Positions 1 to 12,054 of a DNA stretch of 64,000 bases are shown here, in pieces. Source of the stretch: Psococerastis gibbosa (taxonomy: Eukaryota > Arthropoda > Insecta > Psocodea > Psocidae); assembly GCA_963971405.1 (NCBI GenBank), contig OZ020492.1, forward strand, positions 16,336,204-16,400,203, written 5' to 3'. Under the pieces are notes generated by a model, which was not told the DNA's origin, did no database searches, and saw only the letters and a program-made list of their open reading frames with translations. Made by a program: the position numbers and the translations under genes. Numbering within the stretch: position 1 is the stretch's first letter; every line of letters begins with the position of its first letter.

Positions 1-100
1 AAGATCTAGGAATTACCTTTGACACCAACCTAACCTTCGAAAGCCACTTAAGTAAACATGGAAATAAACGAGGCCTATTGTATGATAGGTTTCATTAAAT
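1..100 (+). pseudogene. LINE reverse-transcriptase fragment (thumb region)
   Basis: Read from base 3, this stretch stays open for about 31 codons, beginning DLGITFDTNLTFESHLSK. That is the typical segment after the RT palm in Jockey/CR1-group LINEs (consensus around DLGV-FD-LTF--H). It ends at an in-frame stop near 98, and the following sequence is not recognisable. It is a decayed fragment cut by the window edge, so its true 5' extent is unknown. Confidence 0.5.
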
Positions 101-602
101 AATGCTCTGTCTATTTCCCACAATGGGCAACAATGAGGTTCATTTGTGACGTCATTTTGTAGATGGCAGCAACAGTTGCAATGATATCAATGCGTTGATT
201 TTTCCATAAGTCTCAATACTATTTTAAAATTATTTTTAATTACGTATTATTTTTAAGTGATTTTTTCTATAAATCCTGGAGAATATATATATTAAATTAT
301 ATGCAGGGAAATAAGGTCCAGGTATATTAAAAATATTATAGAAAATATTAAAATAATTAATTAGATGCTAAGAACTTAGTTTTCACATGCAAATGACGGC
401 GGGCATTTCGAATAATATGGATACCGGTTTGTCCTCAGCGAACCTAGTGACCAAAAATGTCCCTACAGAACCTCATTATTGTGATATTATTTCAACTCTT
501 TTGTTCTAATCAAATTATCAAATTAGAGTATGGCAATGTGTTGTGGAATCCTTATCATCAGACTAAATGAAAAGAAATTGAGAAACACAAAATAAAGCAT
601 GA

Positions 603-1037
603 AGCATCCGGGATGATAGGCCGTGGTCGGTCTGAAAGCGTACTTGTAAAAAAATTAAATTACATTACATTTCCCTCTTCTCCTCGAGTTGAGTAAGTCT
701 CAAATCGCTGACAGGGTGTAACTGTGCTCATGATGGGTTTCCATCTGTAGATGGCAGTTCTTGTAGAAAGCCCCCCAGAGTTTTGTGCAACACCAGAGGG
801 TTTCGTAGACAAAGTTAGTTTTTTAACGATTCTTTGGGTTTTACTAATTCTAGTTATAGTTGTTATATGACAACGGAAATTAGAGGTTATAGAAAAACTG
901 GGCTTGGCGGGATTAATCGCTGGGCCACCAGCCCGCTTGTTATAACAAGCTTTGATAAAACACTAAGTTTTTTGGTTTGCTTAATTAAACTTGGAAGTAC
1001 GCTTTCAGAACGACCACGGCCTACCATCCCGGATGCT
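603..1037. repeat. Foldback element FB-C, copy 1
   Basis: Inverted arms of about 45 bp flank the segment. The left arm starts GCATCCGGGATGATAGGCC and runs to GAAAGCGTACTT. The right arm at about 990-1037 is its reverse complement. The same arms recur at 36,616-36,842 and 44,446-44,579. There is no coding capacity. The interior holds part of a tRNA-like foldback (about 891-925). It is probably a non-autonomous DNA transposon of unknown superfamily. Confidence 0.6.
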
Positions 1038-1149
1038 AGTTCTAGATCAATTAGTATAGTCAAGGCCGTACCAGGGGGGGGGGGGGGGTCGAAGGTGTCC
1101 GGACCCCCTCCTAAATAAAAGGGCTTTACAATGAATAGAATGGACTTTC

Positions 1150-1370
1150 AATAAATAAATAAATGTTGACTTTTTTGTTGTATTACTAAGCCAACCTAGC
1201 GGAGTTAGGGCTATAAAGCCCTCTCTTAAACTCAACTAGGAAGACCCGGGACCGCCTGCTTTACATGCCCTCCGAAGCATGGGCAGAAAATAGGCTATAG
1301 TAAGCTTGTGAGACTCGAACCAACAACCTTTCGGGTGAAAGTCGGAGTCTGTACCACAACTTCCTGACGT
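1150..1370 (-). mobile_element. SINE-A (tRNA-headed SINE), full-length-like copy
   Basis: On the minus strand it has a tRNA-like head with a B-box GGTTCGAGTC near 1307-1325. A shared body follows (GGGCATGTAAAGCAGG, then AACTCCGCTAGGTTGGCTTA), and the tail is TTTA-type (ATAAATAAATAAAT on the plus strand). Related copies lie at 9.6, 14.6, 17.6, 30.8, 32.8, 35.2, 36.0 and 48.7 kb. The polymerase III head and shared body define a SINE family; no coding capacity is expected. Confidence 0.8.
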
Positions 1371-2337
1371 AAACATTTTAAATCATTTTTTTATAACCCC
1401 CCCCCCCCCTAACAAAAACCTTTGAACGGCCTTGAGTATAGTAGATAAAAAGCTTTGATAGTTATAAAGTCCTATGCAATCAAGTTATAACGTAAGAATG
1501 ATCACACAGGACACTAACGTATTAACTTTTTGATAATTAATAGGCCTATCAAAGAATAGGCCTATATTAGTTACATTATATTTATAAATTGCGAATTCTT
1601 CAAGTACAGGAAGCAATAAATAGGATGCCCTCAGTTTTGCTGCATTGACATTGTTGTTGTCTTTATGTAATAAAGGCAAAAAGGCCCTAATTACACACTC
1701 GAATATTTATTCGACCCAATGTTTATTCGATCGAAGAAATATTTGGAATGTTTATATTGAAGTTTACGATTTTAATCTGAATTTAGGTATTACACTTTTA
1801 AATATTTATGGAGTCAATATTTATTGGAACAATGTTCGAGTGTGTAAAATTGGGGACAGCCGTGTGTTATCATAAAAACATTAAATCTTATTCTATTGAC
1901 TCCGTGAAAGCGTAACTATAATATATTTGTTTTGGTTTATTCTGTATTTATGTCTTTATTCTTGTTAAAACAAACGTGTATGTTTAGTTTACTTACCTGC
2001 CTTGTGCCCTTGTCCCCTGCAGAAAAGGAGAAGTATATATTAAATTTCGGGCAAAGTTCCCAAAATGTACACACTTGACCGAAGACGGGCGCATATAGAG
2101 CGAATCCCTTACTCACTTCTCCCTATTTTACATGACTGTGAATTATTCATAGAACTTTGTATGCAAGAGCATCATAATTAGACAGGGGACCCCACGATTC
2201 TTCGTTTGACTTTCAAACTTACGTATACACAATTGACTAAGTTCAGCAACCTTTCCATGGCCATCGGTTACTGGGGAACTATTCACTTAGCCTGTCCGAC
2301 TGTCGGTCCGTCCTTTGACACCCTTACATGAGTTAAA
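1371..2337. other. No gene recognised
   Basis: AT-rich sequence with a poly-C tract at about 1398-1410. The short open frames match nothing I know. The only notable item is a 20-base segment with strong splice signals on the minus strand (separate entry). Confidence 0.5.
1997..2016 (-). other. Candidate micro-exon (splice-site pair)
   Basis: On the minus strand a pyrimidine-rich tract ending TTTTCTGCAG is followed by 20 bases and then a consensus donor GTAAGTAA. Both signals are strong. It lies on the same strand as, and downstream of, the rabphilin-like gene, and it could follow exon 13,260-13,427 in phase (2 + 18 bases). Such a short match can be chance, and no protein homology is possible. 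Confidence 0.2.
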
Positions 2338-2530
2338 CATGGGTGTCATACTATTTAACAAAGGGTTAGTTGGACTTACTTTGCCTGCTGTGTTAATAGT
2401 CATTAGAGCATGGGCCTCATAGTCATCGAGCAATTAGGGCGGTACCTATTGTCAAGGGAAGGGGGCGACGTTTCGGGAGTGGGTGCTGACCCCATCATCA
2501 GTCTAAGTCCTGAGAAGGACTGGCGGTTTC
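2338..2530 (+). repeat. Interspersed repeat R-TGA, internally deleted copy
   Basis: It shares its start (GGTTAGTTGGACTTAC) and its end (CATCATCAGTCTAAGTCCTG) with the longest copy at 33,505-33,930, but the middle is missing. No coding capacity is seen. Confidence 0.6.
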
Positions 2531-2584
2531 TGGACGATTGACTCACTGTTCTTGTATTCTACTCTGAATTAACTATTGAGTAAA

Positions 2585-2658
2585 TCCGATCCCCATGAGG
2601 ATTCGAACTACCGTTCACCCGATTGAAATGCCAGCTCTCTAACCACGGCCCTCACCCG
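2585..2658 (-). other. tRNA-like sequence (SINE head or tRNA pseudogene)
   Basis: The minus strand reads GTGGTTAGAGAGCTGG (A-box-like), and about 35 bases later AGTTCGAATCCT (B-box). The spacing resembles a tRNA, but acceptor-stem pairing is poor. It sits just after a copy of R-TGA. A SINE head or degenerate tRNA is more likely than a working tRNA gene. Confidence 0.35.
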
Positions 2659-2659
2659 A

Positions 2660-4190
2660 GTATACTAGTTACCAATGGCAACCATATCGTGTCTTATGTC
2701 ATGCTGGGCTGGCTTATGGGATCAGTATTCTGTTGCTTCTTTTAGATTCCTCTGCTTGAAACCTATCTCCAAAGAATGTAATATAGAAATTTCAAACTAC
2801 ATTTACTAATATAATACATGTATATATATATATATTGTAATACTTTTATCTGGCGAGAGCCCATTTATTATGTAATTTATGCCCCTTAATATTAGCGATA
2901 CCAAAATTATTCTTTGACATTGGTTTTAAAAGATTAATTAATTTTAAACACTGTTTCAACTGAATATTCCATACCGTTTGTCTGGATAATCAGTGTTAAT
3001 AGTTAAATTATAATCCTATTATTGGACAAAATGCATTTTATTATCATGTTATGATGAATTTATATTTTTATTTTTTAATTCCTAATACTTGTTCAGTAAC
3101 AAATTGACGGGGTAGAAGCATTAAACATATAACGTACACATAATAATTTATTTACCTAGGTTAAGCAACAAACACATACATGTTACCAACATGAGAGCAC
3201 AATCAACAAAATAATATAACGGTACGTTAATATATTCTTAGACACATATTGAATTATTTTCGTTTTGCATTTAATATTTTTAATCATATAGTTCATTTCA
3301 AACTAAGTCCAAACTTTTCTATTAACAACAGAGGACATATTAAGTTGTGCCAAGCATTTCAGGAACGTAGCCCATCTAGAATTTTGCATTATAGTATATT
3401 TGCAGTCACTTTGCCCCCCTAGGGTCCTGAAGTATTTGGACAAAAATATTACAATTCCTATTTTCTTCCGCTTTAACCTAGGTAATCTTTTAATAAAATT
3501 TAAAGTATGGAAAAAATTGATGGGGAAGAATAATTAAGAACAAGAAAGCCATATAGTGGATGAAATTAATGAGTTTAATAAACAGATCGGAAGAAGAAGA
3601 TTAAGATACTGTTTAAATTAAAATTTATATTTTTAATGATGATCCATTAGATAAAATATTTTTATTGTTTGCAATTAGAAGAAAAAAAAGAAAATGTATT
3701 CATTTCTAAGCCTATACCCTATTCATAATCAAGCTAATCAATTAATAGATTTAACATAATTTGGGTCTTAAAATAATATTAAAGTAATAAGAAAATATAC
3801 CAAATTAAAATAATAAATAGGATAGAATATAGGTAATGAGATATTTTCTATGACACTCATGATATATGAATATAGTAATGAGATAGGTAAATTTTCTACG
3901 ACACTCATATAAGAACGTAGTATAGCCTACGATAAATATTTTTATTATTATTATTATTATTTAAAAGGGCTTTTTATGGACGAAGGCCTGATTTTAGTGG
4001 CACTTTGAACCTTGCTCTGCCAACGACCCCATCAGTTTTTTGACATGATTGGTATTGTTTCTTACTACTGCGATTACAACAGCTATCGACATTTAACAGA
4101 CGTTAGCTCGAATTGACCAAGTAAGGCGCATATGTATTCATAGCATAGCAAGTTCAAACAATTAGGCCAATTAAGTATAAGTATGATATT
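2660..4190. other. AT-rich stretch without recognised features
   Basis: No repeat shared within the window, no open frame with known motifs and no convincing exon. It holds short TA and TTA/ATT runs (about 2821-2836 and 3938-3962). Confidence 0.5.
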
Positions 4191-4194
4191 ATTT

Positions 4195-4315
4195 TGGCAA
4201 CTGGCAGACTGGTCCACGTCCTCGATGTCAACCTACACCGGGTACAAGCGGCGATGGACTAACTGAGACATGCTTAACAATGCCACATTGTAACAGACGT
4301 GACCCTGTTTTTAAC
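4195..4315 (-). repeat. R-TGA fragment, minus orientation
   Basis: It shares TCGATGTCAACCTACACCGG and the following segment, in reverse complement, with R-TGA at 33.5 kb and with the minus copies at 28.7 and 51.2 kb. Confidence 0.5.
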
Positions 4316-4849
4316 TAATCTAATTTATACGACATCCATTAATTTTTCCTACGAATAACATCAATAATTTCTTATATTTACTAAATATTGTAACTCCTTA
4401 CATCACCTCTCCTTCTTTTCTTCAGTATTGTTACATATTCAAGCAGTTTTTCAAACATAGCCTACTTTTTCAGACTTAACATCAATTAGGTACACATTAT
4501 TCAAGTATAAAGTTATGGTATCCATACTGTTTAAAAAAAAACACATATTTTGGATAATTTCATTAATATTTCCTGTGTGCTTTCGTTCTTTTGTTGTCCT
4601 GAACAACGTAATTGTAAAGAGAAAATATATATTTTTTTAACATTTCCCAGGTTATAGTTTTCCACTTTCTGGACTAATTGTAATGTTTAACCTCTTAATG
4701 AAATAGCCTAGTATTTTGGACTGGCTTATTCGCCTTCTGAAATAAACAGATAATTTCACAATCCTAATTTCAAATTTCAAATCTATAAAAATATATCCTT
4801 TGCGGTACATAAAGCACAATTCAAAAATATTTGAGACTTTTAGGTAATT

Positions 4850-5076
4850 TTGAACAACATTCCGTTGCTGCTAGTTACGATATGACAGACGGACCGGTAC
4901 CGAAGATCGTGCGGTCCCGTCCGTCTGGTCCGGATTGGTCCCCCGATTTTTGTTATATTCAATGTAAATTCGGTCCTTGGTTTGGTCCGGATGTCGGTTC
5001 AGCCTTTCTTCATTTGGTCCTCGGTTCGGTCCGACCAAAAATCCGGACTAGGCCGGATTGAATCCATCACTAACAC
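4850..5076. repeat. GGTCCGG-rich segment, possible hAT-like end
   Basis: It carries many variants of GGTCCGGA and its complement. It ends at ATCCATCACTA, which resembles a hAT-type terminus (TAGTGATGGAT on the other strand). No matching left terminus or target duplication was found. Confidence 0.35.
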
Positions 5077-5112
5077 TAACGATGAAACTGTGATTGCCTT
5101 AGACGGGTACCA

Positions 5113-5350
5113 CTTTAGTGACTTTACTCCAACAAACCCAAATCCCATATATTAACACCGTAGCATAAAAATATATTCAACATCTTATCATTTTACGATA
5201 TTGATAAAAATTAGAATCTTTTAATTTCACTGCCATCAATGCCCTGTGGGCAGGCAGCAGACTTCATTCCAACAAACCCATATCCCCATATATTAACACC
5301 GTAACATAAATATATATTCTCTTCATTTAAAAATATTGATAAATCTCCAT
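5113..5350. repeat. Direct duplication around CCAACAAACCCA
   Basis: Two similar blocks, about 5113-5215 and 5263-5350, both run CCAACAAACCCA, then CCCATATATTAACACCGTA, then CATAAA. They are imperfect copies about 155 bp apart. No function is evident. Confidence 0.5.
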
Positions 5351-6002
5351 TTTCATTTATTAATTCATGCAAAACAAATAAATATCGTTGTAACAGGAGT
5401 TTTTAACCATAGCACCTTTTAAAATCTTAGCGTAACAATTGGCGCCGTTTCGGGGGTGCTCGCTCGGAAATTGAATTATTTTAACTAAGGGTTACATAAA
5501 TTATATATACAACTCGGTATCATGTTTTGATGACTATGCTAAGTTGCTTTAGCATAGTGTTTCTCATGTGGGCAATTGTTGTTGTATATATCTGTATACA
5601 GTTGTATAAAATCAGTCAGATAATCTCAAAAATAAAAAAATTAAGGAGATACTGTATGCTAAAATGTTAATCAAACCTTTTGCATCAAAACTTATTTTAT
5701 TTTCGTATGCTATTGCTGTGGGGAAATTATGGAGCAACTACAGTATTAGGCTGTCTCGGAGGGAATATGATTGTATTTTCCCCTGTGAGATAGTTAGGGG
5801 TGCACAGCCCCATCTTTTAAAGTTGGAGCTGCTTGAGCACCTAAACACCTTTCAAACCGGCGCCAATGAAGTAGTCCCCCATGATATTGCTCTTATTTCT
5901 TTATCACTTCGGCTGCTACTGCTGTATATATACGAGCACAATAGGCACATTCGTGTTACATTTTCCTATTTTAGGGGGGGGGGCACTGCAATATGCATAG
6001 TA

Positions 6003-6879
6003 AAAGAACCGGTCCGAGTTTACTCGAACATGCTTTCCAATTTATGAATTAGTAGGGAGAGAAAATGATTAATTTCATGGTAAATAATTTTCCTATGGCT
6101 AAGTGTCGGATATCACGGGGGAGGGGGGGCCTTCACCTGACGTCACTGGAGGTGACGTAAATTCTAGATAGGACAGACCAACACATTACCACACAGCAAT
6201 AATGGCAGGGCACGCAATGAATTTCAGCGTGAATTTGCTTTCATTTTTTCAAAACATTTTTTTTGCACAAAACCAAATAGTTTTTTGGCAAAGCAAACTG
6301 TCCGGTTTCGTAACTCAATTTAACACCTAAAACATGCCTGAAGGTAGAAATCATCGATAGAAAGCTTTCGCAGAAAAATTATTTTTTAGTCATTTTTCAT
6401 TAAAATTAAGTTATTTTTATTTTTTTACCCCCAGAAGCAAACTATCAAGGGGTAAGCGACTCCCCGAATTTTATCAACATTAATAACGACTAGAATATAT
6501 GTGAATTTAAAAGAAATCGCTGGAGCCGTTTTTGAGAAATAATTTTTTTAGACGTTTTTTTGGAGTTTTTGAAAATAAACCCCCCCCCCCCCAAATCGAG
6601 TTAGCCCAAAATAAACAAAATGGACCCGAGGTATGATTTTTGTGAACCTACATGTCCAATTTCACACAAATCCACCGAGTAGTTTGCCCGGAAATCGATG
6701 AACAGACAGACAGACAGACACACATACAGACAGACAGACAGAGCGACAGACAGACATTTCGTAAAAACCACTTTTTTGGGTTTCTGGGACCTCAAAACGT
6801 GTAAATCCGTTGAAATCTCGGAATCGAAAATTTCGACCATCAGAAAGCTTTCCTTATACTACGTATAAATTGGAAAGCA
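6003..6879 (-). repeat. 870-bp repeat R870, copy 1
   Basis: It runs from AGAACCGGTCCGAGTTTACT to CGTATAAATTGGAAAGCA. Landmarks are a G-tract after the left end, CTGACGTCACTGG, CCCCCAGAAGCAAACTATCA, and a GACA microsatellite (about 6700-6755) followed by a conserved ATTTCGTAAAAACCAC block. Short inverted ends (GCTTTCCAATTTAT and ATAAATTGGAAAGC) lie near the termini. No conserved open frame crosses the copies, so it is probably a non-autonomous DNA element or SINE-like repeat. Confidence 0.7.
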
Positions 6880-9300
6880 AAAAGTACCTATTAAGGAAGA
6901 TAAGATAAGAAAGAAATAGTAAGGTTCAGATAGTTATGTCATTGTGTCAGGGCTTCACAGACAGTTTAGGAATCTTTCCCGATGAAAGGTCTTTAAGCAA
7001 ATTTCCGGAAGTTATTAGCTACATTGTCTCTCCACTCTCAGTTATTTTGCTGCAAACTTTCAAAAATAGGCAAAGCCTTGAAGTATAAGGATGTATATCC
7101 AGTTAATCACACTTGGCTGTGCAGCTTTACGAGCCTTGTCTTGGAGGTGTGGCACCTCAGAAGTTGCCAAAAATTAATTTGCAGCCGAAGTGTTAAAACA
7201 ATAATTCTTCCCACAACTGGAGTCAAAAATATAGTTATGCAACCTAGGGGGGCGGTGGCCATTCTCCTTTCACTTTGGAGCCTTAATCATCAGGAAATGG
7301 TCCAATTGATTAATATGGCGGACGACAGCCATGTTTTTTTTTTTTTAATATCCCGTTTGTTGCATAGCCAAATCTTTGTAGAGGGAACTTATCAAAACAT
7401 GATTATGCTTGTAAAAAAAAATTATTATTTCATATCTAAAATAGGTAATTTTTCAAACTCCATCAACTCAGTCAGGCTAATTTCAGTCACATTTCATGGC
7501 ACACACTAGTAATAGTCTCTTTTATATTTTCAACATACAAATTCACTCAACAGTTCATTTCTTATAATATACTTTGGGCTTTAAAATTAAATGCCCCTGC
7601 AAAAATAAGTTTATGCATCCGTGCAGTTTGCAAAAACAGGTTTTAAATGTCGTGTGGAGTATAGTGATTATTATCTTTCCAGAGCCAACATCATCAGGCG
7701 ACAGTATTAGTCCAAAATATGACCATTAGGTTCTTCCACTATAGCATAGGCTTGTTTTTGCAGGAATGACAGAGGTTACAACTAAGACGGCTATTCCACT
7801 TCATCATTTTTCCACTAAATCATTGATTTCATCAATTCATCAAGACAGAAGACTGTTGATGTAACTGAGATGAAAATGAGAGAAAGACGATTCGGCTGGG
7901 GGGGGGGGGCATGCCCAGAGAACAGACGAAACACTTGTTAAAGCGTGTTCAAGTCGGAAAATGTAGGGTAGTGGTACAGACTCAAATCTACCGTGTATCT
8001 ACAGCCAGTCGCAAACCCAAACTGCAGGAGTTTGCCGATTCCTTTCCGTCTGTTAATGAATCAATATGCAAAACTCGCAGCTTTAGCATAGTTAATCCAT
8101 AAATTACGAATTAATTGATTTCTTCCACGTTTTAAGGCCAAACCGGAGGGGGTCACGTGCCTGGCCTGGAAATGTCTTTGCAGAGGGTTCGTAATATATG
8201 TTTTAAACCGCAGGGGTATAATAAAAATCGATAGAAGGGTATAGTATACGCGTAGACATGCTTACACTATTGACTAAACCAAAAATTACTATAACATTAG
8301 ATCTAAAATTTGTGCATGAAGCAATTAAAAACATACCTTTTAGAACATTTTTACGTGCCCCACAGGGAAGAAAAACCTCCAACTTTTGTAATGAAATGCA
8401 CTTTAGCCAGAAGCTCAACACTTAATTTGACAGTAAAGCGCCAGAAATAGGTAAAACTAAAATTATTTGAAATAATACAAGTCAAACACGGAACAGGTAC
8501 ATGACGCGGGGTTTGTTTATAATAGGATATTCAACGATCTCGTGGCTGGAGACCGCTATCAATATGGCTGCAAGTGTAGCCTGTACAAGCTAAGTACAGA
8601 GTTTTGACCGGGTCCAGGTATCCGCTTTGCTATGCTGCAATGTGTAAGACTTCGATATTTTTTGCGTTGGTACTTATCTCTGATAGTTGGCTTATGGTTA
8701 ACGGGTGTCTCGTAAGGCATATTATGGCTCCCGCCGCTCCAGTTCTATTATATTTCTATGTATTCAACACCCAACGTTCAAGGTCAAAACTCTCCGTCTT
8801 GGCCTTAAGCGAAATTGTTAGAAATGGCGAATAGCAAGAATGAGCAAATCAATTTCAAAACTGTTTTAAGCTAATTGTTGGTACATTAGACAAAAAATTA
8901 CATGGAAAAATTAATTTTGTCGAGTGGTCGGAAATTTTAACTGTCAGTTATTAATAAAATATTACATAAATGGGAAGAAAAATGAACAGATTTTGAAAAA
9001 ATGATGAAGTAGAATAGACGCGCAATCTAGTGGTAGTATTTACAATAAACCCATAATGCCTATACTATAATATGCCTTACATATAACTTAATGGGATACT
9101 ATAATGACCTACAGGCATATCTACTAATATTTTGAAATATTATAAATATAACAGATAAATCGCTTGTTGAAGGTTTCCTACCGTAACTTAAATTAACAGT
9201 TTATACGAAGCAAGCGTATTTTACAATTGTGAGGTATAGACTCAAATTGAAAATAAAGGGATATAATTTGAAAAGACTCAAGTTAAAGCTAAATGGAGGC
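6880..9300. other. No gene recognised
   Basis: Several open frames occur, the longest 161 codons at 7,024-7,509 on the plus strand. None has recognisable motifs, gene-like composition or splice structure. There is a G-tract at about 7899-7908. I see no element repeated elsewhere in the window. Confidence 0.5.
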
Positions 9301-9313
9301 TGCGAAATTATGA

Positions 9314-9505
9314 ATGGATAACTTTCTTATACCTGCTGTTCCCAATTATAACGCCCATGATTACCTTATGGAGGATCCTGTTTCTGTACATGATCTAAAA
9401 GACAATGTTGGGCAGAAAATTGGTGGGGAAGGAGGGAATATGAATTTGAAAATAGAGGGTTACAAAGTTTACGGACTTGTAATCAGCATTATTTCTTACC
9501 CATAA
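9314..9505 (+). other. Unrecognised open frame of 63 codons
   Basis: The frame MDNFLIPAVPN... stays open for 63 codons with more balanced base composition than its surroundings and polar, domain-like residues (YNAHDYLMEDPVSVHDLK). I do not recognise a family. No convincing splice acceptor lies upstream, so it could be a short exon, a transposon remnant or chance. Confidence 0.2.
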
Positions 9506-9624
9506 AGACCCATAGAGACCCATGGATAGGGTAGTACAAGGGCTATGTCCTATTCTCCGAGCGAACATGAAACAAATACTTAGTTTTATGGCTAGAAAGA
9601 CTAGAAAGATAGACATTTTCTTGT

Positions 9625-9755
9625 CATGCTTCGGAGGGCATGTAAAGCAGGCGGTCCCGGGCCTTCCAAGTTGAGTGTAAGAGAGGGCTTTACAGCCCTA
9701 ACTCCGCTAGGTTGGCTTAGTAATAGAACAAAAAGTCCTATTTATTTAAAGTTGT
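9625..9755 (+). mobile_element. SINE-A, 5'-truncated (body and tail only)
   Basis: It begins inside the body (CTTCGGAGGGCATGTAAAGC) and keeps AACTCCGCTAGGTTGGCTTA and the junction to an ATTTATTTA tail. The tRNA-like head is missing. Confidence 0.75.
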
Positions 9756-10239
9756 ATTTATTTTCCAAATGGGCCAATTTTGGGCCTTTCGGCCCACTCC
9801 TACAATTAACCCATGTATGCTTACTGCGAATTGTGAGAATGGAACAGTTCTAGAATAATGTAACTCTTCCACATTCCAAATGACTGGCCGAAATTAGATT
9901 GTCACACTGGAACGTTGAGGTCTTAAAACAGGGAATATACACTTCCTGCATACGCATTTGATTTGGAATCACGAGGAAGTCATTTTACTACTTCAAGTTG
10001 ACAATGTCAAGGCAACTCCATTCTTTACAAAACTTCAAGTAAAATTATTGAAAATTAGGAGTACAGATTATGGAAAATAATTGAAGATATTTTTAATGCA
10101 TTTATTGAATGCCTCCCTCGAATAGAGTTCTAACCCTCATTTTCATAAATAGTTGAGGAGTGATTAAAATATCAAAGTCAGGCTATTATGTTCTTACGCG
10201 CACATCTACAATATGTTGCAGAGTGGATTGAGCTACTAT

Positions 10240-10537
10240 CAGTGGCGTACCCAGAATTATTTTTTTTTTGGGGGGGTGTCCAGTTTTCATAAATTTTGCC
10301 CGCTTACGATAGGTTTTCGAATGGGGAGGTGTTTCATGTGGCGCCCCCCCCCCCGGATTGTTTTTTAAAAGGTAGGCCTGAAATTTTGATTTTGCAGACG
10401 ACAATTAACTTTATTAACAAAACTGGAAAAAGGGGGACCGGGGTCTCCCCGGCGATTTTTTTTAAAAAAATTTCTATTTTGATAAATTTGGGGGGGGGGG
10501 GGTCCGGACCCCACTGACCCCCTTGGCTACGCAACTG
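10240..10537. mobile_element. hAT-type MITE with perfect 8-bp TSD
   Basis: Terminal inverted repeats CAGTGGCGTA and TACGCAACTG are flanked on both sides by GCTACTAT (10,232-10,239 and 10,538-10,545). An 8-bp duplication and CAG...CTG termini are characteristic of hAT elements. The interior is non-coding, with G-tracts near 10,270 and 10,490 and a C-tract at 10,345. Confidence 0.85.
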
Positions 10538-10632
10538 GCTACTATCTGGTTGAATAATTTAAAAAAAAAATACTGGCTGGTGGGGAAGTCCCTGTAGATC
10601 ATTGCTCTGAATTTAACTCAGTTTTAAAAAAT

Positions 10633-10675
10633 CAGTGGCGTAGCCAGGGGGGGGGGGTTCTACTGGGTCTGGACC
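10633..10675. mobile_element. hAT-type MITE left end, solo
   Basis: CAGTGGCGTAGCCAGG and a G-tract match the termini of the G-tract MITE family. No right end was found downstream, so the copy is truncated. Confidence 0.5.
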
Positions 10676-11505
10676 GTCATATTTAAGAAACTCGATGGGA
10701 AATGAGCGACCCTATATTACTGTCACTAGCTGCAAAACATTGGATGAAATCGCCAGAAGTAGTAGAAAGCTAGTTTTGTATTTTTATTAAGATAAAAGGT
10801 TATTTTAATATTACTATTTCATAGCCTTTCCCTCCTGGGACAAGGTAACACTCAATTATATTTATAAAATGGGCAATTCGTGTCATCCGTGTAAGTGGGC
10901 AAACTGTTGTATATTAATGTTGCATAAAAACCAGACCCGTCCAAAATTAAATTCTTCATCATTGAATAGATCAGGATCGTAACGTTATTCAAGGGGGATA
11001 TTCAATTATAAAGCATATAGTATGATCCTGTGTGTTTGCCTTGTGATCCGCGTACGTTGACTTGATATTATATTCCGTTAATTGCTGTAATTTTTAACGG
11101 TTTCTGCTACATTGAGCAGCCGGTTCTTAAATCAGTCGGCTCGAACTCTGAAAGATGAAACTATCCCATTTGTCAGCTAATTGGTATTTTTTTTTGACGT
11201 GTCGTGACTCAAGAAATATGGAAATATTGATGTAAACTACGCAGAGTTGATCCGTAGCAGAATAATTACGGTAAGTAGAATACGGCACACTGCAAGCGTT
11301 ATGCGAACAAGAGCCATCTTACAAATAAAGTGCATAAAAGCCAAGGGGTGCAAGTGACATATTTTGCATTTTGGAGTTATGTGGTAATTTGTCATTGCTA
11401 GAATTCATGGAAAAGGGGGTTTACCTGTGCATTTTGAATTAAGTTGCAAACTCTAGCCTCAATTATCTCAATTGTTTATTTTTGTCACATTGTACCCCTC
11501 TAGGC

Positions 11506-11613
11506 CTTCAATGATACATAATATGCTATTTAATTTTTAACCAGGCTTTTGCAACCTCCCTTAAGCCTCCATAGTGCCCCACTGGGGGCCTATAGCACCC
11601 ACTTTGAGAACCG
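11506..11613. mobile_element. hAT-like element end (GAACCGCTG terminus)
   Basis: The segment ends TTTGAGAACCGCTG. Its reverse complement, CAGCGGTTCTCAAA, is the familiar terminus of Charlie-like hAT elements. The other terminus was not located, so only an end fragment can be claimed. Confidence 0.45.
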
Positions 11614-12054
11614 CTGATGTATAAAACCTCTAACGACAGGGAAATTTAATTACAGGTTATCCAAATCCGCGACTCAGCCTTCCCAGGATTCTATTACAGA
11701 GGGGGGGGGGGGGTGTCAAGTTGACTCGAGTAAATTTGGTTGGGTACTCGGAAGAGCGACTAAAAGGGGCAAAATTATTAGCAATGTTAGTGGAATTCTG
11801 GCTGATAAAAGGATTCGAATCTTCTATGAACACTAATACATTGACTAAGGAGAGGATACCTGGAAAGCTCTGTAGAATTTGGAGGAGCCGAGACTGAGTA
11901 CTATATAAATCTAATACATACGTACTTGCTACCTAGCCTCCCAAGAATTATTTTCCCATTGAACCATCAACTCACTGAAGATGTCACCCACAGAGGTTGG
12001 CGAAACGTCGTGTTTAAACACTACATGTCGACCCGGATATTTATTATTCACCCA

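Noticed and set aside
4831..5061. 76-codon frame rich in Gly/Pro/Arg
   Set aside because: Produced by repeated GGTCCGG motifs of a non-coding repeat.
7024..7509. 161-codon open frame
   Set aside because: Longest non-transposon frame, but it has no motif, contains a homopolymer-coded Phe run and has no splice or codon evidence.
7820..7885. Very strong acceptor-like tract on the minus strand
   Set aside because: All three frames close within 20 codons, and no good donor precedes the stops.
8203..8421. Minus-strand frame with a C2-like stretch (LEVFLPCGARKNVLK) and a following GTATGT
   Set aside because: Tempting as part of the missing C2 domain, but there is no usable acceptor and the adjoining C2 residues are absent.
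11128..11165. Possible next exon of the rabphilin-like gene (good acceptor TTCATCTTTCAG)
   Set aside because: The phase fits, but the donor is weak, only about 12 codons are open, and nothing is conserved.
11940..12054. Segment with GGCGAAACGTCG, similar to repeat ends in other invertebrates
   Set aside because: No coding part or second copy in the window, so the family could not be assigned.
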